NCBI RefSeq assembly: GCF_031755915.1
Contig: NC_083389.1
Span: 19,616,001-19,680,000 of the forward strand
DNA length: 64,000 bases
From: Ziziphus jujuba
Taxonomy: Eukaryota > Streptophyta > Magnoliopsida > Rosales > Rhamnaceae
Direction: 5' to 3'
This document shows, one piece after another, positions 39,388 through 48,889 of the stretch; position 1 is the stretch's first letter; each line of letters starts with the position of its first letter. The notes below the pieces were generated by a model. The model was not told the DNA's origin. It saw nothing but the letters and a program-made list of their open reading frames with translations, and searched no databases. The position numbers were made by a program, and so were the translations under genes.

Positions 39388-40225
39388 TGTAATGGGACTG
39401 TATTTTTTTCGTACAAGCTTTTAATGAATATCCAACATCATTGGTATTTTTTTTTTTAAGAAAAAATAATTTGTTTTAGAAACAAAAGAAAAAGAAAAAA
39501 AAATATAATTGGTAATAGAAAAATATAATTGAAAAGTTGGAAGGTGTATTTGATGAGCGGCAAAGAGAGAAAGCACTCTTCAGTTTGAACCGTGGAAAAG
39601 CGATTGGTGAAACGTGCACTTCTTTTATTATAAATATATGACACCCTCTAATTACCAGATCACACTATTCATCAAAAAAAAAAAAAAGAAAAGAAAAAAG
39701 AATCTATAAATTTTTTTTTTTTGGGTAATATTAAGAAAATGAATAAATATATAAACTTAAGTATATTCATAGTGATTTTATAATTATTAAAGGTTAATAA
39801 GTTGAATATTATTTTATTATATTGTTGTTTCTAATGTATTGATTTATAATATCTAAATTAATCTTATTTGACAATGATTTTCATATATTTAATTTTTATT
39901 ATAAAATTTAATTTTTCATGTTATGTAAATAAATTTAATGGGAGTTGTATTTTACCTAATAAGCTTTTAATGATATTGTATTCAACATCAATAGTAATTT
40001 TTTTTTTTTAAAGAAAATATAGTTTATTTAAAAAAAAAAAAAGAAAATGAAAAATATAATCTGTAGAAGTTGGAAAGTGTATTCACGCGCGGCAGTAAAG
40101 GAAGAAAGGACTGTTCGGCTTCCTCATGGGAGTTGGTCAAACGCGCGCTCGTTTCCTTATAAATATACGCCGACCCTGCATTCCCAGACTATACTATTCA
40201 CTCAAACAAACAAACAAACAAACAA
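39388..40225. repeat. Diverged tandem duplication of the MADS upstream region
   Basis: Copy U (39388-39705) and copy D (39933-40225) share, in the same order: an AAGCTTTTAATGA word, CAACATCA, a T/A-rich run, AAAAATATAAT, GTTGGAA.GTGTATT, a GCGGCA word, a TATAAATATA TATA-like box, and CACTATTCA or ACTATTCA followed by an A-rich tract. Copy D leads directly into the MADS ATG. Copy U is followed only by AT-rich DNA with no MADS coding sequence. Confidence 0.7.
40158..40165 (+). promoter_or_regulatory. Probable TATA box of the MADS gene
   Basis: TATAAATA lies about 130 bases upstream of the ATG at 40291. The upstream region is locally GC-richer (ACGCGCGC, CACGCGCGG). The same element is conserved in the upstream duplicated copy. 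The leader between them carries CAAA repeats and a purine-rich run. Confidence 0.55.
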
Positions 40226-40290
40226 AAAGCAAAAAAGGAAAGCAAGAAAGCTCAGCGAAAAAAGGAAAGAAAGAAAAGCAGAGAAAGAGA

Positions 40291-41055
40291 ATGGGGAAGG
40301 GGAAACGAAAGCTTCCGATGGAATTGATAGGGAAGAAAGAGAATAGGATGGTGACTTTCTCAAAGAGGCGTAAGGGTTTGATCAAGAAAGCCGAAGAATT
40401 CCACTCCCTCACCGGCTCCTCCATCGCCCTCATTGTCATCTCTGAGGCTGGTCGACCCTCCATCTATGGCGCTCCCTCTTTCGATTCTGTTCTCCATCGC
40501 TTTCAATTGCAACACAACAACAACAACAACAACAACAACAATGATGAAGGAATATTATCATCAGCCCACTCCAACTCCCACACCACCCCCACTCCTGAAA
40601 CCCTCTTCATCGGGGGTTCCAATCAAGAAGATGAAAATCTGGTGGTTGTGGCGGATCAGGAACCATGGCCGCCGGAGACTTTGGATTTGCCACATGATCA
40701 CCACAGGCACAGCTTTGACGCTCCTCCTTCTGAACTACTACTCATCCCTCAGGGTGGTGGTTCCACCACCGCTCCATCAGTACCTATGGCAGAAGATGAC
40801 AACTGCTTATTTGACATTGACACTCTTCTCCTTCTTCTTGACGGTAAAGCTGAAGATAACGCCGCCGTTAATGGGACCCACCCTTACCACACCCCTGATG
40901 ACTATGAGAATGCGGTGGTTGTGGCTGATCAAGAACCATCGCCTACGGCTTTTGCTTTGCCACATCATCACTACAGCTTTTACGCTTCTCCTCCTGATCA
41001 AGTGGTCCATCGGGGTTCCAAAGAAAACAACGCCGCCTTTCCTATTTTCAACTGA
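40291..41055 (+). CDS. Type I (M-alpha-like) MADS-box transcription factor
   Basis: A single exon of 255 codons (254 residues). The ATG at 40291 is chosen because it begins MGKGKRKLPMELI, the expected start of a MADS domain; the frame is open further upstream, but that part has no MADS character. Residues 1-60 form the DNA-binding and dimerisation domain, with NRMVTFSKRRKGLIKKAEE and SIALIVISEAGRPS, followed by an AGL62-like PSFDSVLHRF. There is no K domain or intron, which fits type I. An Asn homopolymer (about residues 74-83, AAC repeats) follows. The C-terminal half is acidic and His/Pro-rich with two copies of a module. Type I M-alpha factors mainly act in female gametophyte, central cell and endosperm as heterodimers with M-gamma partners; that role here is inference. 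I cannot assign a specific AGL number. Confidence 0.85.
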   Translation: MGKGKRKLPMELIGKKENRMVTFSKRRKGLIKKAEEFHSLTGSSIALIVISEAGRPSIYGAPSFDSVLHRFQLQHNNNNNNNNNDEGILSSAHSNSHTTPTPETLFIGGSNQEDENLVVVADQEPWPPETLDLPHDHHRHSFDAPPSELLLIPQGGGSTTAPSVPMAEDDNCLFDIDTLLLLLDGKAEDNAAVNGTHPYHTPDDYENAVVVADQEPSPTAFALPHHHYSFYASPPDQVVHRGSKENNAAFPIFN

Positions 41056-43586
41056 GAGCGGGGCCTAATTATGTATAAATTTAGAAAGTTTTGTTTTTGT
41101 AGATTGATCATCAGTAATTTTTGTTTTATAATCTGAATTCTTAATAAAGCCCTCATTGTTAATTTTTAATTTTTTTATTATTATTATTTTTTTCTTTTTG
41201 TCTTTCAATATTACTCATTTTTGAATTTGAAGGGAAACCCATAAGCAATATTTCCCATAATGATTCTTTGTACACATAATAGTTCTTTGTACAATAACCC
41301 CCTAAATCCTAATCCAACCAATCACATACATAAGTAATTTAAAGAGAATACATAGATTAACCCAAAAAAAAAAAAAAAAACATATGTAGAAGCACTATAC
41401 GAAGAGGTAACACTTCCAACATTTTTCCTACCACACAGCTGAGTTGCGTGAGGGTAGAGTAGGCACATAATAAGGCAACCAACCTCACAAAACCCCATCT
41501 GCATTGGGCTTCTGATGTTCTGTTTGACAGTGTTTTTGTATCATAATTTTTGCTATGTGAGGTTTATGTGGGTCCCTAGATCAGCCAATGTGTTGGCCCA
41601 CCTTGTCTGTAAATGGACGACTGATCAGTGAGTTTTGGGGCCTGTGGATCCGAAATGGTTGCCAGCCTCTTTTTTTGTTGGCTTGATTAAGGAGAGTGTA
41701 CCTAAAGAAGCTTCCAGGCTCTTGTTATAGTCTCGCTTTTTTTGTTTCAATAAATCCCAGTTTCAAGCAAAAAAACAAAACCTCAACTGTCAATATTCAT
41801 CTCACCTCTAAAACACACTTCCTAAAAAGAAAACTCTTCTTTCTTTATTTTATTTTTATTTTTATTTTTATTTTTTAGTTTTCTTCAATCCATATTTTAA
41901 CTCCTCAAACCCCATCCAGAAGTATTACTTTTTCTAGCAAGAAAATGGAAACAAAAACCGAAACCAAAACCAAAACCAAGTCAACCCCAATTACTCAGAC
42001 TGCCTAACCCACATGCGTTCCAAATTCAAAGCTGCCTTTCCTTTTAGCTTGACTCTGTAATTGTAACATACATAAGTTTGTTGCTTAGCTCATCTTCTCT
42101 CTTTTCTTCACATAGCTCACATAACATAATATGATCTATCTTCCACTTTGAATCTGTTTTCTTTTATTTTTACTTTTCTTCCCTCAATTGGAGTTGCCAA
42201 TGGAGCTGCCGATTTCAGGCGGCCAGAGAATCCCATATAGAATACAAACAAAAAACCTGTCCTATAAACTAGGTACCCGGTTTAATTTAATGAACTGGGT
42301 ATGCTGTGAATGGACTCAAAAGAGACCTGAAAAAATTCATTTTCAATGATGTAAATTGTGAGGTAAAGCCATGGGAGATACTCAACCTGTTTGATTGAAT
42401 TACTCTGCTTTCAAATGGAAATGTAGCACACAATTAATGGGTCATCGAGTACTGTTCTTGAAGAGAGGCTCAAGCCTGCTGGTCATTACAATATTCCTAA
42501 TTAAGCATGTCAATGTGCTTGAATTCTCCATTGATGTGGTTCAAAGCTTGCTTAATTTTTTCAGAATCCAGAAACTTTTGCTAGCAATTTCTTCCTCAAG
42601 GGAATCAACAGGGGAAAAAATAAAAATGATCGAAGTTTCTGCAAAGAGAAAAAATAAATAAATAAAATAGAAAACTTAAAAGTTTCCCTCCTACCCAAAT
42701 TTACTAGACAAGGAGATTATAATCCTAGGACTGCAGCAACATTTTCAGAACCAATAAACAACTTTCTCAAACAACTTTCTCCCACAAGAGTCATACAAGC
42801 CCTGTTAGCTGGATTTTTCTATTGGGGACCATATTTTTTATGTCAGAAGTGAAAGGAAAAATTTTTTTCCTTTCAAACCCAAACCGGGTTTTTTGCATTC
42901 AGCCTCACTTTCTGGCTATCCTCCACAACAGATCAGGCCTACCAATTTTCTTACGAGAGAGAGGATTTCTGATGAGCGAAACGGGAAGAGGAGCATATAG
43001 AGTTTCCTCCTATATATATATTATAGCACTGGCAGAGCTAGTTTCCATTATATTTACAATAGTATTTAATGATTTAGAGATTTTTGAATAAAATAAAAAT
43101 GTAATTTTATCATTTTGCCCCCATAATTAATCATGTACATGGCCTCAGCAAAAAGGTTAATAATGTAATTTAATCAAATATCTTGAATTTTTCATCCCTC
43201 AATTATCTCGGGAAAAGTAAATATAAGCATTTATATATTAAACAATTATCCTCTATTATCATATTTATAAAGCAATTATCTCTCAGAGTCAAAGTCTTTC
43301 TCATTAATATATATATTTGTTTTTCAAAAGACCTAGTTTTTATCATCCCATACGTGACATTCAAATGTTATCAACGTTTTTCTTCTACAAATCTTTTTTG
43401 TTTTTATAAAAAAAAAAGGTACTCTCCAATAATTTGTATTTATTTGGACTAATTATATTTCTTTAGAATTTTAATTTGTACAGTTTTTTTTTCTTTTTTT
43501 TTTTTTAATCTTGTACACTTAATTATTATTATTATAACTTGATTATTATATGTGTATTTTGAAAATCAAATGTTAGATATTAATAA

Positions 43587-43790
43587 TATAAATATTAAAT
43601 AAAAAGACTTACATGTCTTTTTTTTCTTCTTATTATTTCTTTCCCTTTATTTTTTCGAGAAGTATTATTATTTAATATAATACACATTAATAAAAATGTG
43701 TAATATTAAATAAAAATACTTACACATCTTTTTTTTTCTTATTATTTCTTTCCCTTTATTTATTTATTTTTTCTAAAAGTATTGTTTATA
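43587..43790. repeat. Two-unit tandem repeat, about 113 bp
   Basis: Two similar units each run from AATATTAAATAAAAA through CTTACA and a T run to TATTATTTCTTTCCCTTTATT and AAGTATT. They start near 43589 and 43702 and differ by substitutions and small indels. No function is evident. Confidence 0.65.
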
Positions 43791-44189
43791 TTCAAAAATT
43801 CAATAGCATTCTTTTTAATAATTATAAAAAATGTTTATTTATTTATTTTTTCATCTTATCTTTACTTACATTTGCCCCCAATTTCTATAAATCCTGGCTC
43901 CACCCTTGTGCTATAGCAAACAGACTAGTGTTTCTTCTCATTCTTTTGATGGTTTGCTTTCTCTACGCCACCCCAGTTTACCGGCTGGTAAGATTAAGGA
44001 AGGTCATTGACAGTTTCATTTACTCTTTTCTCTAATTGTGGTTTGGAGGGTTGTTTTGGTGTCCAATGTCCATTTGTAGCATGTTTCAGTGATCGGGGCG
44101 CAAAGCTTCATCATATGGGGGCATATGTTAATTCAGAGTTAATGGGATCTTTCTTTCTCTTGTACGGCTACTTCATATCCAAGAAAAAC

Positions 44190-44640
44190 ATATACTCAAT
44201 TACTGAGGGCGACAATGTGTTGGGTTTAACCCAATCATATTATATGGAAAATTTACTAAAGAAATTTGATCACTTTAATTCTAAACTAGTCTCAACACCA
44301 TTTGATCCTAGTAAGACATTAGTTAAAAATAATAGTAGATGCATATCTCAATAAGAATACACAAAAAATATTGAAAGTCTAATATATTTAATGCATTGTA
44401 CAAGATCCGACATTATCTTTGCTATTGGCATATTAAACTGGTTTACAAGTAATTCTTAAAAAGAATATTAGAATGCTATATCCCTTGTTTTTCTAATATC
44501 AATGTTATCTATATCTTTAGAAGTATTTAGTGATGCAAGCTGGAATAATCACCTTCAAGGGGAATGAGGTTTGGGTCTTTAAAATATCAATCACCTTCAA
44601 TGGAAACTCAACCTAGGTTTGAAATATAGGCAGTTCAATG
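44190..44640 (+). mobile_element. Relic of a Copia pol gene (reverse transcriptase/RNase H part)
   Basis: A conceptual translation gives the phrases LGLTQSYYMENLLKKFDHF and VSTPFDPSKTL, then after a stop, LIYLMHCTRSDIIFAIG. These are the recognisable linker and RNase H entry of plant Copia polyproteins. SDASWN near 44526 fits the start of the RNase H core. Stops and frame changes interrupt it. No LTRs were found around it, so this is a fragment without mobility. Confidence 0.75.
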
Positions 44641-46705
44641 GGAAAAACAAGTTGATTGCGTGATTAAGAAAATAGCTTGTAATATAAATATTTTGGACCT
44701 CATTTTATTATCTTCCTTTATTACCTAAGGCGCTGCGTAACCTTAAGCAGGCCTTGATGAGATACACGCAGGGCCATAAAAGTGCGATATTTTATAACTT
44801 CAAATTTATTGAAAATAGATATGTATAACCAGTTAATAATAATAATCTTGATTCAAAGTTACGACTATCACAGCACTTGGCAAAGTTTTATTATATTTGT
44901 ACAACGGGAACTTCAAGTCCAAAAGACACCTACAACCATATATCTATTTTCTTGAATGCCTTACATTTTTAATGAGAGTTTATTCATTTTTGAAATAGGA
45001 AAATATTTTTAGGTATTTTTAAAAGTAAATAGTAATAATTTGTTACTTTTGAATATATATATATATATATAACTATTATGAAAGAAATAATAATAATAGT
45101 ATGTCACTTTTAAATATATATATGTATATATATACACACGGTTGTAACTGTTTTTAATTGTTTTTTTTTTATTTAATTTTTGATAAAGGTACTTTTTAAG
45201 AAGAAATGAATTTGTATAGAATTTATCTCTATACAAAGAGTTATAATTCTTAAGGAGATATAACTTTACAGAGAATCCATTTGGAAGAATATTATAAGTG
45301 TATTTCAAATGGAAATGTATCTTTGATGTCTTCTGAAACTCAATAAATAAGATTTATCCAAATACAATAACAATTATCATTATTCTGTATTCTAAGATTT
45401 TCTTCCTCAATATCTTCTTTCTATATTTTGTGGGCATTCTAACATTCCAAATATATATATATATTTTTTTGAAAAAAATATTCCAAATATTTGAAGTTGA
45501 GATTGTTTACCGGTTGTGCAAATCCTACATATAATAAACACTATATTTGGGTTTATTGTATCCTGGCGGCATTTTATCAGAAATTCCTATTAATCTGTAT
45601 TCACTGGAAGGGTGATAAAATTGTCTCAATGATATCGTCATATTGCTCAAGCTTTGAACCCAGAATACTTACCAATCTCTATTTCTTTATTCTATATTTT
45701 CATATTACCTTCCAGCATTATATACATGAATTACGGTATTTAAACGAGCTCCACTTTTGCTAATGTGACCAAACCACATCCATTGTAAATATATATATAT
45801 ATATATATATGTGGAAAGTCTTCAGTGTTTTTAAAATGCGAATGTCAAAAACTTTCTTCTAAAATACTGTTATTTATAATAACTTTTTCAAAAATTACTG
45901 TTTAAAACTATATTTGCATTTTGAAAAGAATACAAATGTCCAACCTGATGCAATATATATCCTTTAAAATAATTCAATAGCACCGTTAATACATTTTATG
46001 GATATCTCTTTTTATACTTTGGAGTTGATTATTTGATAATCTGGATAGTGGAAAAGATATTGGCCAGAATAAGTTTTATAAGATTTTGATCAAACTATAC
46101 CATCCCCGCATAATTGGAGAATTACAGGGGAAAATAATATATATTGTTGAAGCCAGTAATGACCACCTTTGATGTCCTTTTTATATTACTATTATTTTCT
46201 TGGATTTACTCTTTCATAAATAACAACCAAAATAAGATTTCTATCCTTGCTGAGAACTTCCACTTTGAACATAAAAGTCAAACAAGAGAGGAGAACCAAA
46301 ACCAAAAACAAAAAAAATAACTTACCCTTAATTTATCAAAGAAACAAAAGATTGTTTCTACAACACTAAACACACCTACAAAGATATGAGACTTTGGATT
46401 TTTTTTCTGCATTTTGTTTTTTTTTTTTAAAAGAAAAAAAGAAAAGAAAAAAGATACTAATGATTTCACCTACCTTTCAAGCTAAAAAAATTCTGGTAAA
46501 CTAGAGAGAGAAAAAATAGTATATATATAATACACACACACATATGAGTACATCCCATTGTCTAACATAGCCAAATTTGGAGTTGAGATTTTTAAATCAA
46601 GCCCAGAATCATCAGCCTGGCTTTGCACCATTTTGTCGTCTGGTAAATTCTCAATTCTCAAGGAGAAAAATAAATAAAGATTCGGCTAGACCATCATAAT
46701 TTATA

Positions 46706-46780
46706 GAAGATGACACATACTAAAGAACAAAACAGAAGCTATATAGAAATTGTATAATAAATTTCATTATTTATATCATA
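46706..46780. repeat. Fragment of the dispersed repeat (third copy)
   Basis: The sequence ATCATAATTTATAGAAGATG, then ACAAA and AAATTGTATAATAAATTTCA, corresponds to the right end of the repeat copies at 38430-38540 and 62518-62600. Only about 75 bp is recognisable. It lies about 430 bp upstream of the dioxygenase ATG. Confidence 0.5.
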
Positions 46781-47794
46781 TATATATATATATATATATA
46801 CAAATGAGATCCACATCATCCCGTAAAAATTTAAGTGTTTACCATGGTTAAAGTATGTACCGCTGTTATTATAATTAAATAAGTAATTAATACTTTTAAT
46901 GAATATGCTTACCATTAATTTTTAATCAATCTCCTTCTAATATTCATATACTCTTTTTCCTCGTTGAAGGAGGTCAACTAAGACAGATGGTCCCCTTTTT
47001 TCTGGTTTTTTCGTTTTTTTTTTTTTTTGTTTTTTTGGGGTTTGTGTCCAGTGACATTTGAATATTTTGATATAATATACCAAACTCGTTTTCCTCGCTT
47101 AGACGGAGGTCAACGATCCACACATCATCCAAATCCAGTGTATGACTATAAATAATAACACTGAAAACAAAACACAAAGAAGCAAACAGTAGGAATACAC
47201 AGGGAAGGAAATGAAGGAGGTTCCCAAGCTGCCTATCATAGACTTGTCCTCACCGGACCTCCTCTCCACCGCCAATTCCCTCCGTCAGGTTTTTCAAAAA
47301 TATATATACATATATCGCTATCATTTATTTTTTTTATTATCATTTAAAATAATTCATTTCATCTTTAATGTTTTAAATCTACGATTTCATACAAGTGAAG
47401 TAAAAAGTATACCAATTAAATTAATTTTATGCATGCATAGAGTATGGGTTCTTCTACGTGGTGAATCATGGTGTGGAAGAGGAGCTAACTGGGAAAGTTT
47501 TTGAGGAGAGCAACAAGTTTTTCTCACTTCCTTTGGAGGACAAGATGAAATTGTTTCGCAAGGAGGATAGAGGCTATACTCCCCTCTTTTGGCGAGATAC
47601 TCCATCCCTACTCTGCTCCCAAAGGTTGTATATACATATTATATAATATATGGGTACTTTTCTCAGTTTCCTTCTTTACTAAATTTTGTTTTTATAAATT
47701 CTATAAATATCCCATTTGTTTAAATTACCAGTGACTCCAAAGAGATTTTTTACGTTGGTCCTTTGGAAGACATTTCAAGTCCTGTTAAATTGAA

Positions 47795-47799
47795 TAAAT
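47795..47799 (+). other. Target-site duplication, left copy (TAAAT)
   Basis: The five bases before the TG of the left LTR are TAAAT. The same five follow the CA of the right LTR at 52289-52293. Removing the element and one copy restores a continuous exon 3 reading through LNKWPSQ, which defines the insertion point precisely. Confidence 0.95.
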
Positions 47800-48266
47800 T
47801 GTTGAAGTCCAGCCGCACCACCACTGCACCGACAGTGTGAAGACTGCACAGCCACCATTTTTGATAATGGCCATTTGCTGCATTTAACACCGAATTCCAA
47901 CTTGCTCAACAATTGTGGGCTACTGTCAGAAGCTGTTGAAGATTGTGGCCATGCAACCGACTTTGTAAGCCTATAAATAGGCTCCATCCCGTTGCATACA
48001 AGCAAGCCAAGAGAGCAAGCTCAATATTATCCCAAGTGAGGAATATTGAGAGAAAACTCCGAGAGAGAGAGTGTTTAAGTTCCAGAGAGAGCTTGAGAGA
48101 AGAGTGAGCAATTCCAGAGAGAATTTGAGAGTGTAGAGAGAGGTTCCACGTGAGAATCCTCCATAAGAGAAGTTTTTATTTTTGTATTCTATTTCTAAGA
48201 GATTAATAGAATTCTTTTTATTTTCTTCTCATATTTCTTTTCTAAAGTGGTCAGAGAACCACAACA
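47800..48266 (+). repeat. Left (5') LTR
   Basis: 467 bp starting TGTTGAAGTCC and ending CCACAACA. A TATA-like box, TATAAATA at 47972-47979, probably drives element transcription. AG-rich GAGAGA repeats follow it, then a TTTTTATTTTTGTATT region that may contain the polyadenylation signals of the R region. Confidence 0.95.
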
Positions 48267-48268
48267 AG

Positions 48269-48280
48269 TGGTATCAGAGC
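48269..48280 (+). other. Primer-binding site (initiator Met tRNA)
   Basis: TGGTATCAGAGC lies two bases inside the left LTR. It is the standard complement of the 3' end of plant initiator methionine tRNA used by Copia elements to start minus-strand DNA synthesis. Confidence 0.95.
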
Positions 48281-48519
48281 TCCAGGTCGAGAGCTTGGGT
48301 TCAAAATTTGAAGAAACAGAGCCACTGTTCTTCAGGTTGGTGTTTCGAAAAGTTGCTCAAATAATTAATTTGACAATACCAGGTGAAAGTACCCGACGAG
48401 AAGAGAACAACGAAGTTCGCCGGAGAGAAACGCAGCGTCTCACGCGCCCGCACGCGCCGCCTGCAGTTTTCTGCAACAGTTCATGCGCCTCACGCGCCGC
48501 ACGCGCCGTCTGGAGGTTG

Positions 48520-48655
48520 AAGACGACCACGTCAGCAGACACGTCAGCGCACCCAGCCACGTCATCTGCCACGCGATCCGACACGTCGTCAGCCACCTCA
48601 TCTGCCACGTCATCTGCCACGTGTTGACACGTCAGCACAACCTGCCACGTCATCA
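48520..48655 (+). promoter_or_regulatory. Cluster of CACGTC/ACGTCA motifs in the element leader
   Basis: About 130 bp of the untranslated leader contains seven CACGTC words, most followed by A (ACGTCA), plus one CACGTG G-box near 48618. ACGTCA and CACGTG are core sites of plant bZIP factors (TGA and G-box binding classes). The preceding 100 bases repeat CACGCGCC words. The cluster is clear; regulatory function is inferred. Confidence 0.6.
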
Positions 48656-48663
48656 GAAGTTTT

Positions 48664-48800
48664 TGAAATTACGGAACAGCCCCTGAATTGTTTGAAATTA
48701 CAGATTGACCCCTGTAGTTTCTGTATTTACAGGTTGATCCAGAAGTTTTGTGAAATTACATATTTGCCCCAAAATTTCTGGTAATTATAATTTGACCCCG
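48664..48800 (+). repeat. Degenerate tandem repeat of about 30 bp in the element leader
   Basis: Four or five imperfect units of the pattern GAAATTACA, then a TTGACCCC-like block, then a TTTCTG-like block run from about 48664 to 48800, immediately before the gag start. No function is known to me. Confidence 0.6.
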
Positions 48801-48889
48801 GAAGAGTCAAGTCCACCATTTTCGGCCGTTCCGGACGCAACGGTTAACTCCGTTTTGCCAAATTCAGCTCCATTTTTGGTCAAGCCATA

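Larger units (their letters stand above)
37523..40290. other. Intergenic region, MATE gene to MADS gene
   Basis: This region contains the MATE 3' UTR, copy 1 of the dispersed repeat (37661-38540) and two diverged copies of a MADS-promoter-like segment (39388-39705 and 39933-40225). The rest (38541-39387) is AT-rich with nothing recognisable. Confidence 0.6.
41056..47210. other. Gene-poor AT-rich region with repeat relics
   Basis: Six kilobases without an intact gene. It holds the MADS 3' UTR, a moderately GC-rich stretch at about 41500-41700 with no recognisable frame, a two-unit tandem repeat at about 43587-43790, a Copia reverse-transcriptase relic at 44190-44640, TA runs (45053-45070, 45788-45812, 46781-46800) and a fragment of the dispersed repeat at 46706-46780. 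The last 200 bases should contain the dioxygenase promoter and leader. Confidence 0.6.

Noticed and set aside
40433..41068. Open frame of 211 codons overlapping the MADS gene in another frame
   Set aside because: It is a frame shadow of the MADS coding sequence and shows Thr/Pro/Leu runs produced by the repeat-rich codons, with no domain of its own.
41500..41760. Moderately GC-rich stretch considered as a noncoding RNA gene or microRNA precursor
   Set aside because: No strong hairpin and no match to conserved plant microRNA sequences that I could see.
42440..42520. Short coding-like phrase (VLEERLKPAGHYN) in intergenic DNA
   Set aside because: Only about 20 codons, no flanking exon signals, and no family I can name; probably chance or a small relic.
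48357..48653. Open frames on both strands in the retrotransposon leader
   Set aside because: They come from the CACGTC and CACGCG repeats and encode only low-complexity peptides.
48664..48800. Regularly spaced GAAATTAC units, briefly considered as a CRISPR-like array
   Set aside because: Units are imperfect, without unique spacers, and lie in a plant retrotransposon leader.
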